Source: an uncultured Verrucomicrobiota bacterium (GTDB lineage Bacteria; Verrucomicrobiota; Kiritimatiellia; RFP12; UBA1067). From it: DNA of 12,941 nucleotides. The stretch spans positions 1-12,941 of the forward strand of contig CALCDB010000046.1 of the NCBI GenBank assembly GCA_937901395.1. Reading direction: 5' to 3'. This document shows positions 6,624-12,941 of the stretch, piece after piece. Each line of letters opens with the position of its first letter. Position 1 is the first letter of the stretch. The notes beneath the pieces are model-generated. The model was not told the DNA's origin, searched no databases, and saw nothing but the letters and a program-made list of their open reading frames with translations. The position numbers and the translations under genes were made by a program.

Positions 6624-8005
6624 TCTGCAATGAACAAATCCAAGGCGGGTTGATCGCCAAACGCAGCCGATGTTGCGCGTTGCATATTCTGCGACTTCAA
6701 CAACTCCTCAAAATAGTTTCGCTTCACATTCTTAAATGGCTCAAGGCGAACTTTGGCGGCTCCATTTTCGATGAACACGGCGATTGACCACGCCAACTTA
6801 TATTTCAATCTTCGTTCAAAATCGCTGCCGCCGTAAAACGCCTCGTAATCCATACTCAAAATAGATGGAATGAGTCGCGCCAAATCATCGACATCAATCA
6901 TCAAGCCCCAATCCCGCCTTGCTTCATCCTCAAAATATTGCGCATAGCCCTCGTTGAGCCAAGGCGAAACCGCTATCATCGAAGTTGCATACGATAGGTA
7001 TTGATGGAACGATTCGTGGCGGATGGTCTTAAGTAGTTCATCCGTTCCAGCTTCTGGCAAATACGCAACCAACTCGCGCCGTAGCGGGCTCCAATATGCC
7101 GCCGACCACATCATATTAGTGGCATCATCAATTTCAAGCGCGTCCAAATACTCTTCTCTGGAATTGTAAATGCGCGCAACGCAAAGCGCGTTCGAGCCAT
7201 CGATGGAAGTTGGCAGCGCTTCCGAATACTTCTTGCGCATCACGCAGAACTCATTGGTAAGCGAGGCGATGATCTCGCGATGCGAGGCGAGGTTGTCGAT
7301 TACCGTGAATTCATTGGCGTCCGTCCAATGCCACTCCACGTAATTGGTTATGGAATGATGCGCGGCCAATCTAAGCGCCTCCCGCTCGTCGCTCGGCTCC
7401 TTATCTCCGCCAACCCATAACTGTCCCTTGTCGATTAGCTTTCCGAAATCGCGTAGAAAATCATCCTCGAAGTTCTTGAGCATATCAGCGTGGGCGTCTC
7501 CATCGGCCAATTCCCAAGAGGCCATATACCATGCCTTTGATTTTTCCGGCAAGAACGTGCACACTATCGCGGAGGAATTGGTGCCGTGCCAATAGTCGAC
7601 ATCGGCGAAGCCGTGCGGGACTTGCCTTGGCGGAACGCCGCATTTCTCCGGCTCGATGGGCGAGAGTATCGCTATCGCATTGCCGAATGCATCGGTCGCC
7701 TCGTTCCCATGGCGCAAGACCTTGCGGCAATCGAACATCACGCGGCCTTTCGCATAATCCATCCGCGTCTCGCTCGCATCCTGCTCTATCGCCGGAGGTT
7801 CGCAATCAAGCTTTGATAAGGTAAACACCCTTCCATCGTCATCCATCCAACGCCCCAGCACCGCTTGCGAAATCCACAAATCCATGCGATTGTAGCGATC
7901 TTCAAGAAATTGCCTATCCCCTTCTCGTATCAGGAACGATTCCGCGCGCGGCATATCCAGCGGCAAAGGATTCGTGATGAACAATGAGGCGAATAATAAG
8001 ATCAT
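6587..8005 (-). CDS. Exported HExxH metallopeptidase-like protein
   Basis: 472 residues, starting ATG only 3 bp after the MCE gene stop. A short hydrophobic N-terminus (MILLFASLFI) may be a signal peptide or anchor. The C-terminal half looks like a gluzincin of the peptidase MA/DUF1570 kind: RHESFHQYL gives zinc ligands H330 and H334 with catalytic E331, and WLNEGYAQYFE supplies the likely third ligand E352, 18 residues after H334. The N-terminal part (about 20-230) is Trp- and Asp-rich and I do not recognise it. Tight packing after mlaD suggests co-transcription and possibly envelope work, such as processing a surface protein. That is inference, and no substrate is known. It overlaps gluQ at its 3' end. 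Peptidase activity is likely from the motifs but unproven. Confidence 0.8.
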   Translation of the reverse strand: MILLFASLFITNPLPLDMPRAESFLIREGDRQFLEDRYNRMDLWISQAVLGRWMDDDGRVFTLSKLDCEPPAIEQDASETRMDYAKGRVMFDCRKVLRHGNEATDAFGNAIAILSPIEPEKCGVPPRQVPHGFADVDYWHGTNSSAIVCTFLPEKSKAWYMASWELADGDAHADMLKNFEDDFLRDFGKLIDKGQLWVGGDKEPSDEREALRLAAHHSITNYVEWHWTDANEFTVIDNLASHREIIASLTNEFCVMRKKYSEALPTSIDGSNALCVARIYNSREEYLDALEIDDATNMMWSAAYWSPLRRELVAYLPEAGTDELLKTIRHESFHQYLSYATSMIAVSPWLNEGYAQYFEDEARRDWGLMIDVDDLARLIPSILSMDYEAFYGGSDFERRLKYKLAWSIAVFIENGAAKVRLEPFKNVKRNYFEELLKSQNMQRATSAAFGDQPALDLFIAEWKKFWKNTSVD

Positions 8006-8008
8006 CGC

Positions 8009-8962
8009 TTAGAACCCGCCTATCGCCAGAGAAGAGAATGTGCTAATCGGGGTCGTATCGCGGAAATTATCCAATACTTGCCGCGCGTCGGTTATGAGCC
8101 CATTCACCTTGTCGTACATCGTTGGGTCTTCGATTAGCTTGCCCAAGGTTCCCTTGCCGGACTGCAACGACGCGACTACCGCATTGAGGTTGGCCACCAA
8201 CGCGTCGGCCTTGTCGATGGTGCGGTTTGAATTGAATTGATCGACGGCCTTCCGCAGCCCGGCGATGCTGACCGACAAATCATTATAGAGCTTTTCATTA
8301 TTCAGCTTCTCCGAAATTTGCCGCGTATTGGCCATAGTCTCCTTGAGGTCAGTATAAATGGAATCGTCATTCGTCATCAACTTGCCCAAGGTTCCCTCGC
8401 CCTTCTCCAGTCGCGTCACGAGGGCATCCGCCTTTTCCGTAAATGATTTCGCATGATCGCTCATTACCACGAGATTGGTGGCTACCTTGCGCAATTCCGG
8501 GCTCGCGGTAATGCGCTCCAAGTTATCGATGATCGTCGAAATCTCGCGCATCCAGTCGGTAGGCCGATCGCCCTTGAGAACTATGGCGCCGGGGTCGATC
8601 TCGCCGCCATTGCCCTCTTCCAACAATAGATAATTGCCGCCCAGCATCGACAACTTGCAAACTGAAGCCCTGTAGCCATCGCGAAGAATCACATTCTCGT
8701 CAATCTTGGCCTCCACATACAACTTCTGCGGGGTTATGATTACGTGCTCGACTACTCCAACCTTCGTTCCTCGATAGATTACATCGTCATGTTCCCTAAG
8801 GCCCCCAACTTCATCAAACGCCACGCGTATCTCCTTGCGATTACGATTGGTTAGAATATCCACCCCGGATATCGCAATCGTAAAATAGCCCAACAGCACC
8901 ATAAGCGTAAGCATGAAAAAGCCTACGATTATCTGCGAGAATGTATCGTTTTTTCTTTTCAT
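8009..8962 (-). CDS. mlaD: MlaD-like MCE-family substrate-binding protein
   Basis: 317 residues. A single N-terminal membrane helix (about 10-32) anchors the protein in the inner membrane. It is followed by one MCE domain (about 42-122: IRVAFDEVGGLREHDDVIYRGTKVG and later KLSMLGGNYLLLEEG, shown here in parts). MCE proteins form rings that carry phospholipid between the membranes. The remaining half is predicted helical and contains two copies of a G-x-GTLGKL motif (188-195 and 269-276), each followed by Asp-rich and Tyr residues. It is much longer than E. coli MlaD (183 residues) and resembles the long-tailed MCE proteins of other phyla. A strong ribosome binding site (AGAGGAGA, 6 bp before ATG) lies inside the 3' end of mlaF. 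The start overlaps the mlaF stop by 4 bp (ATGA). Partners are the mlaE and mlaF products just upstream. Confidence 0.9.
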   Translation of the reverse strand: MKRKNDTFSQIIVGFFMLTLMVLLGYFTIAISGVDILTNRNRKEIRVAFDEVGGLREHDDVIYRGTKVGVVEHVIITPQKLYVEAKIDENVILRDGYRASVCKLSMLGGNYLLLEEGNGGEIDPGAIVLKGDRPTDWMREISTIIDNLERITASPELRKVATNLVVMSDHAKSFTEKADALVTRLEKGEGTLGKLMTNDDSIYTDLKETMANTRQISEKLNNEKLYNDLSVSIAGLRKAVDQFNSNRTIDKADALVANLNAVVASLQSGKGTLGKLIEDPTMYDKVNGLITDARQVLDNFRDTTPISTFSSLAIGGF

Positions 8963-9657
8963 AAACCATCTCCTCTTACGGCCTCAAGAAACTTTTGTAC
9001 TTCTGGAATATCAGACTTGGCAAAATCATCGGGCGTTCCGCACAATACGCACTTGCCATGATCAAGCAGCATTATCTTATCCGCTATTCTAAGCGCGCTT
9101 AGCAAATCATGCGTAACCAAGATCGACGTCACTCCATGGTTTCGCGCGATATCGCGAATGAGGCGTGATATGTTAATGGACGAAATTGGGTCAAGCCCGG
9201 AAGTTGGCTCATCATACAATATTACTTCCGCCCGGCAGACTATGGCGCGCGCCAAGCCGGCTCGCTTTTGCATTCCGCCGGATATCTCGGATGGATACTT
9301 ATCCATCGCATCTTCCAACCCGACGGCCTTAAGCGCATCAACTACGCGCTTCTCGATCTCATCGCCCGAAAGATCGGTCGTCTCCTCCAATGGCAATGCC
9401 ACGTTTTCGTATACGCTCTTCCATGCCAACAGCGCCCCAGACTGGAATAAATAACCAACCTTCTTCGAGGCGACCGTAATTTCTCCTCCATCTGGCTCTT
9501 CGAGGCCGACTATGTGTTTCAGGGTTACCGATTTTCCAGTTCCAGAAGGACCTATGATTACAAAGATCTCGCCCTTTTCCACGGCGAAGGATAGCCCATC
9601 CAATACGAGAGTATCGCCGAATCGCTTGGTGACATTCTTGAATTCAATCATATTCAT
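8959..9657 (-). CDS. mlaF: MlaF-like ABC transporter ATPase
   Basis: 232 residues from the ATG at 9657. It is the cytoplasmic ATPase of the MCE-type phospholipid transporter. All nucleotide-binding motifs are present: Walker A GPSGTGKS (36-43), Q-loop LFQSGALLAW (70-79), signature ISGGMQKR (125-132, the M-Q-K-R form typical of Mla/Ttg2A ATPases), Walker B VILYDEPTSGLDP (145-157) and H-loop VTHD (181-184). The frame stays open to a TTG at 9666, but GAGGG is only 1 bp from that codon and 10 bp from the ATG, so I prefer the ATG. Another ATG lies at 9651. The ATG overlaps the mlaE TGA by one base (TGATG), a coupled-translation arrangement. It pairs with the permease and MCE protein on either side. 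Confidence 0.93.
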   Translation of the reverse strand: MNMIEFKNVTKRFGDTLVLDGLSFAVEKGEIFVIIGPSGTGKSVTLKHIVGLEEPDGGEITVASKKVGYLFQSGALLAWKSVYENVALPLEETTDLSGDEIEKRVVDALKAVGLEDAMDKYPSEISGGMQKRAGLARAIVCRAEVILYDEPTSGLDPISSINISRLIRDIARNHGVTSILVTHDLLSALRIADKIMLLDHGKCVLCGTPDDFAKSDIPEVQKFLEAVRGDGL

Positions 9658-10412
9658 CAGTAGCAAGCCCTCGTAAGCATATACCCAATTATCAATATCA
9701 GCAACAACGATTCTATCACCGCTCGCTGCGTGGACTTGCCAACGCCAGTCGCCCCAAGTTCCGTATTCAACCCTTCCACCGAAGATATCGTACCTATCAA
9801 AACCCCGAACACGCTGGACTTTATAAGCCCAACGTAGAAATCCTTCACATCAATTACATTCATCGCCCCCGCCACGAATTGTCCGAAATTTATATTAAGT
9901 TGCGTCACGCCAACCAACCCTCCGCCGACTATGCCCAAGATGCAGCAATAGAACGTCAACAACGGCGCCATCATCGCCAACGCCAGAATCCGTGGAGCAA
10001 CCAAGAACCTAATCGGCGAGATATCCATAATCTTAAGCGCGTCAATCTCATCATGCACTTTCATGGTTCCCAATTCCGCCGCGATCGCAGAACCCACGCA
10101 GGCCGCCAAGCATATTCCGCATGAAAACGCAGCCATATCGCGAACCAACGTCATCATCACCGCCGCCCCCAAAAACATCTCCTGATTGAACTTCGCCAAC
10201 AACAAGCCGCCCTGCAAGGATAAAATCATACCCGTGAAGAACGCCACCACCGATATTACCGGAAGAGTCCTGATTCCAGTAGCATATAATTGCGTTGACA
10301 ATTCGACCAATCCCGATCGCCTTAAAAACACCGATGGAATATAAGCTATTGTCTCGAACAACACGACCCCGAACTTGCCGATCGAGGCCAATACTCTAAA
10401 CGCTGGGTTCAT
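9657..10412 (-). CDS. mlaE: MlaE-like ABC transporter permease
   Basis: 251 residues, the usual size for the MlaE family of inner-membrane permeases. Hydrophobic segments lie at about 50-72, 94-112, 143-175, 198-213 and 230-248. The family hallmark SAIAAELGTMKVHDEIDAL (108-126) is intact and forms the loop that couples to the ATPase. The segment before it reads VRDMAAFSCGICLAACVGS, where most relatives have REL-G-P and AGRVG, a noticeable departure. It is the first gene of a compact mlaE-mlaF-mlaD cluster. The STAS partner MlaB and the periplasmic and outer-membrane parts MlaC and MlaA are not present here. There is no ribosome binding site before the ATG, and the promoter -10 box ends only 11 bp upstream, so the mRNA may be leaderless. 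Confidence 0.92.
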   Translation of the reverse strand: MNPAFRVLASIGKFGVVLFETIAYIPSVFLRRSGLVELSTQLYATGIRTLPVISVVAFFTGMILSLQGGLLLAKFNQEMFLGAAVMMTLVRDMAAFSCGICLAACVGSAIAAELGTMKVHDEIDALKIMDISPIRFLVAPRILALAMMAPLLTFYCCILGIVGGGLVGVTQLNINFGQFVAGAMNVIDVKDFYVGLIKSSVFGVLIGTISSVEGLNTELGATGVGKSTQRAVIESLLLILIIGYMLTRACY

Positions 10413-10423
10413 TGATGCGGGGT

Positions 10424-10452
10424 ATTATACCAAAATCCACTAATCAAAACAA
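10424..10452 (-). promoter_or_regulatory. Sigma-70-like promoter of the mla cluster
   Basis: On the minus strand TTGTTT (10452-10447) is followed by a 17-bp spacer and a perfect TATAAT (10429-10424). The start site is expected 6-7 bp later, about 4-5 bp before the mlaE ATG. The -35 box is the T-tract of the groEL terminator, so termination and initiation signals overlap. Confidence 0.7.
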
Positions 10453-10479
10453 CGCACCTCGGCTCGAAACCGAGGTGCG
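10453..10479 (-). terminator. Intrinsic terminator after groEL
   Basis: A perfect 10-bp stem (CGCACCTCGG / CCGAGGTGCG) with a 7-nt loop is followed on the minus strand by TTGTTTTGATTAG. It starts 28 bp after the groEL TAA. The stem is also read from the plus strand, where CCGTTTT follows, so it could work in both directions. Confidence 0.85.
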
Positions 10480-10507
10480 CCGTTTTACCATATAGTATGG
10501 CTATAGC

Positions 10508-12142
10508 TTACATCATGCCGCCCATATCCGGGGCGCCGCCATGTCCGCCGCATCCGCAAGATTCCTTCTTCTCCGGAAGATCGGTTACCATGCAATCCGT
10601 CGTGAGCAATAAGCTCGCGATGGAAGCGGCGTTCTGCAATGCGCTACGCGTCACCTTAGCGGGGTCAACAACGCCCGCCTTTATGAGGTCGCAATACTCG
10701 CCAGTGCGCACATTGTAACCATTCGTTCCCGTCGCCTTCTTGACGTTGGCAATAACCAAAGCCGCCTCTTGGCCGGCATTGTTGACGAGCTTGCGCAATG
10801 GCGCCTCGATCGCACGCGAGATGATCTGCGCACCAACCTTTTCATCGCCATCGAGCTTAAGCGCATCAATCGCCTTCTGCGCACGCAAATACGCAACACC
10901 GCCGCCAGGAACGATGCCTTCCTCCACCGCAGCGCGAGTAGCATGAAGCGCATCATCGACACGATCCTTCTTCTCCTTCATCGCCGCCTCGGTGGCCGCG
11001 CCAACCTTGATCAGAGCCACGCCACCAGCGAGCTTGGCAAGGCGCTCCTGCAATTTCTCGCGGTCGTAATCGGAAGTCGTATCCTCGATCTGCTTCTTGA
11101 TGATCGCAATGCGAGCATCGATATCCGCCTTCTTGCCAAGGCCATCGACGATCGTCGTGTTATCCTTGTCAACGACTACCTTCTTGCAACGGCCAAGATC
11201 GGAAAGTTGAACGTTCTCAAGCTTAATGCCGATATCTTCGCTTATGAGACGGCCTCCAGTGAGAATCGCGATATCCTCGAGAATGGCCTTGCGACGATCG
11301 CCGAAGCCAGGCGCCTTTACCGCACAAACCTGGAAAGTGCCGCGAAGCTTATTCACTACGAGCGTAGCCAATGCCTCTCCCTCGACATCCTCAGCGATGA
11401 TCATGAGCGGACGCCCCGTCTTCGCGACCGCCTGCAACAGCGGTAGCATATCCTGAAGATTCGCGATCTTCTTCTCGAAAAGCAATACGAATGGATCTTC
11501 CAATTCGCACTCCATCGCATCTGCATTCGTCACGAAATATGGCGAGAGATAACCCTTGTCGAACTGCATTCCCTCGACCACATCCAACGAACTTTCAAGC
11601 GTCTTCGCCTCCTCAACGGTAATCGTGCCTTCCTTGCCAACCTTATCCATGGCTTCGGAAATCATCTTACCGATCTCCTCGTCGCCATTGGCCGAAAGCG
11701 TCGCTACCTGAGCGATCTCGTCAGCGCTCTTCACCTTCTTGGAGAGCTTCGCGATTGCGTCGGTAACCGCCGCCGTCGCCTTGTCAATGCCGCGCTTCAA
11801 CGCCATACCGTTAGCGCCTGCCGTCAGGTTCTTAAGTCCCTCGCGATAAATCGCCTCCGCCAACAGGGTAGCGGTTGTCGTGCCATCGCCGGCAACATCA
11901 TTGGTCTTGGAAGCAACTTCCTTGACCATCTGCGCGCCCATGTTCTCAAATGGATCGGGTAGTTCAATCTCCTTCGCCACGGTTACGCCATCCTTGGTAA
12001 TCTGCGGCGAACCGAACTTCTTATCAAGAATCACGTTGCGCCCCGACGGCCCCAATGTGGAGGTAACCGCATTCGAGAGCTTTTCAACACCAGCGAGAAT
12101 CTTCTGTCTCGCTTCCGCGTCAAATTTAATCTGCTTTGCCAT
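10508..12142 (-). CDS. groEL: Chaperonin GroEL (60 kDa)
   Basis: 544 residues, full length. It forms the tetradecameric folding chamber in the cytoplasm with the GroES lid. The N-terminus MAKQIKFDAEARQKILAGVE, the nucleotide-binding GDGTTTAT with D86 (the counterpart of E. coli D87), and the family signature AAVEEGIVPGGGVA near 400-413 are all intact. The C-terminal tail is unusual: in place of a long GGM repeat it reads CGCGGHGGAPDMGGMM (529-544), with two cysteines and a histidine. An AAGGA ribosome binding site lies 9 bp before the ATG. It follows groES by 16 bp and is closed by a strong terminator, so groES-groEL is one transcription unit, apparently continuing from dnaK. Confidence 0.98.
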   Translation of the reverse strand: MAKQIKFDAEARQKILAGVEKLSNAVTSTLGPSGRNVILDKKFGSPQITKDGVTVAKEIELPDPFENMGAQMVKEVASKTNDVAGDGTTTATLLAEAIYREGLKNLTAGANGMALKRGIDKATAAVTDAIAKLSKKVKSADEIAQVATLSANGDEEIGKMISEAMDKVGKEGTITVEEAKTLESSLDVVEGMQFDKGYLSPYFVTNADAMECELEDPFVLLFEKKIANLQDMLPLLQAVAKTGRPLMIIAEDVEGEALATLVVNKLRGTFQVCAVKAPGFGDRRKAILEDIAILTGGRLISEDIGIKLENVQLSDLGRCKKVVVDKDNTTIVDGLGKKADIDARIAIIKKQIEDTTSDYDREKLQERLAKLAGGVALIKVGAATEAAMKEKKDRVDDALHATRAAVEEGIVPGGGVAYLRAQKAIDALKLDGDEKVGAQIISRAIEAPLRKLVNNAGQEAALVIANVKKATGTNGYNVRTGEYCDLIKAGVVDPAKVTRSALQNAASIASLLLTTDCMVTDLPEKKESCGCGGHGGAPDMGGMM

Positions 12143-12158
12143 TTTCTACTTTCCTTTC

Positions 12159-12446
12159 TTACTTTTCAATTACGCCAAGAAGATCTTCCTCTCTCACGAG
12201 CTGCAGCTTCTTCTCGCCTATCTTAACTTCGGTGCCGCCGTACTTTGGTAGCAATACCGTATCACCCTTCTTTACATCGAATGCAATTTCCTTGCCTTCC
12301 TTATCCACCTTCTTACCGACTGCAATTACCTTGCCCTGCATCGGTTTTTCCTTCGCAGAATCAGGAATGATAATACCCCCAACCGTCTGCTCCTTCTCTT
12401 CAATCGGTTCCACGAGAACGCGATCACCTAATGGTCTAATGTTCAT
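12159..12446 (-). CDS. groES: Co-chaperonin GroES (10 kDa)
   Basis: 95 residues, standard length. It forms the heptameric lid that caps GroEL. MNIRPLGDRVLVEPIEEKEQ opens the protein. The mobile loop QTVGGIIIPDSAKEKP (about 20-35) contains the GGI(I/V)I(P) contact to GroEL. KYGGTEVKI and the closing DLLGVIEK are typical. A strong AAGGAG ribosome binding site lies 8 bp before the ATG. The 37 bp separating it from dnaK hold neither a terminator nor a CIRCE (HrcA) operator, so it is probably transcribed from upstream of dnaK. Confidence 0.98.
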   Translation of the reverse strand: MNIRPLGDRVLVEPIEEKEQTVGGIIIPDSAKEKPMQGKVIAVGKKVDKEGKEIAFDVKKGDTVLLPKYGGTEVKIGEKKLQLVREEDLLGVIEK

Positions 12447-12483
12447 CTTGTTTGCTCCTTTCTGGAATTAATTTACCGTTTTA

Positions 12484-12941
12484 TTATTTCATTGTGAAAT
12501 CAGCGTCGACTACATCATCGTTGCCTTTATCCTTCTTCGGCTCATCTTGCGAAGGTGGTGGCGTTCCCGCTCCGGGGTTCTGCCCGCCTTGCTGCGCCGC
12601 CTGATTGGCTTGGGCCGATGCGTACATTTCCTGCGCGACTGGCTCCATTACCTTCATGAGCGCATCTTGCTTCGCCTTGATTTCCGCAATCGGAACTGGC
12701 GGCTGCTTGGCAAGCGCTTCCTTAAGCTCCTTGAGAGCGGCCTCGACTGGCGCCTTCTTATCCGCGGCGATCTTGTCCCCTGCGTCCCGCAAGGTCTTTT
12801 CCACCTGAAACGCGAGTCCATCCGCCTTGTTACGATCCTCGACTTCAGCATGACGCTTTTCGTCCTCGGCGGCATGCGCCTCCGCATCCTTGCGCATCTT
12901 CTCGATCTCTTCCTTGGAAAGTCCGCCAGCAGCGGTGATTG
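12484..12941 (-). CDS. dnaK: Chaperone DnaK (Hsp70), C-terminal part only
   Basis: The gene continues past the right edge. 151 complete codons before the stop are visible. They begin ITAAGGLSKEEIEKMRKDAE, the junction between the substrate-binding beta domain and the helical lid of DnaK. The helical lid follows (EDRNKADGLAFQVEKTL...), then a disordered Gln/Gly/Pro tail and the end DDVVDADFTMK, a variant of the EEVVDADFEEV-type tail that contacts co-chaperones. The nucleotide-binding domain is outside the window. The lid and tail look normal, so this is truncation by the window, not a pseudogene. It is followed by groES on the same strand. dnaJ and grpE are not seen. Confidence 0.97.
   Translation of the reverse strand, partial: ITAAGGLSKEEIEKMRKDAEAHAAEDEKRHAEVEDRNKADGLAFQVEKTLRDAGDKIAADKKAPVEAALKELKEALAKQPPVPIAEIKAKQDALMKVMEPVAQEMYASAQANQAAQQGGQNPGAGTPPPSQDEPKKDKGNDDVVDADFTMK

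Noticed and set aside
9658..9666. TTG start for mlaF at 9666
   Set aside because: The GAGGG sequence is only 1 bp from that TTG. The ATG at 9657 fits better and still gives a complete ATPase.
10769..11446. Plus-strand frame of 225 codons antisense to groEL
   Set aside because: It lies wholly inside the unmistakable groEL coding sequence and has no recognisable features.
12447..12483. CIRCE operator or terminator between dnaK and groES
   Set aside because: The 37 bp contain the groES ribosome binding site but no TTAGCACTC/GAGTGCTAA dyad and no stem-loop with a T-tract.

Overview
The window looks like a chromosomal segment of a Gram-negative-type bacterium. Every convincing gene is on the minus strand. 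The outer-membrane lipid transport genes (mlaE/mlaF/mlaD type) imply a double membrane. The very large secreted protein with two LamG/concanavalin-like domains and autotransporter-style beta-strand repeats resembles proteins that are abundant in the Verrucomicrobiota/Kiritimatiellota/Lentisphaerota group. A gut or sediment Kiritimatiellae-like organism is my best guess. It rests on gene style only, not on a marker-gene comparison.

Read in the direction of transcription (high to low coordinates), the layout is as follows. The 3' part of dnaK runs off the right edge and is followed 37 bp later by groES and then groEL, a compact chaperone cluster closed by a strong hairpin terminator. The T-rich tail of that terminator overlaps the -35 box of a good sigma-70-like promoter. 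This promoter drives mlaE-mlaF-mlaD, an HExxH metallopeptidase-like gene and gluQ, which are packed with overlaps or a 3-bp gap and so probably form one transcript. mlaE, mlaF and mlaD supply the permease, ATPase and MCE substrate-binding parts of a phospholipid ABC transporter. The next protein is an unassigned exported gluzincin-like protein. gluQ glutamylates queuosine in tRNA-Asp.

Between gluQ and the next gene lies about 830 bp of AT-rich non-coding DNA, the least explained part of the window. It holds two copies (about 89% identical) of a 74-bp sequence, each followed by a different four-unit tandem array with an exact 22-bp period. It also holds a perfect 20-bp palindrome with a flanking stem extension, a second inverted repeat, and a CCCCA/TGGGG hairpin. 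The array pairs could be ends of decayed mobile elements (several IS families carry multiple terminal transposase-binding repeats), a dispersed non-autonomous repeat, or a protein-binding array. I cannot decide among these from the sequence alone.

The left third is one 1581-codon gene for the giant secreted LamG/beta-repeat protein. It has its own near-consensus promoter and is followed by two GC-rich hairpins. I found no convincing tRNA, rRNA, CRISPR array or intact transposase.
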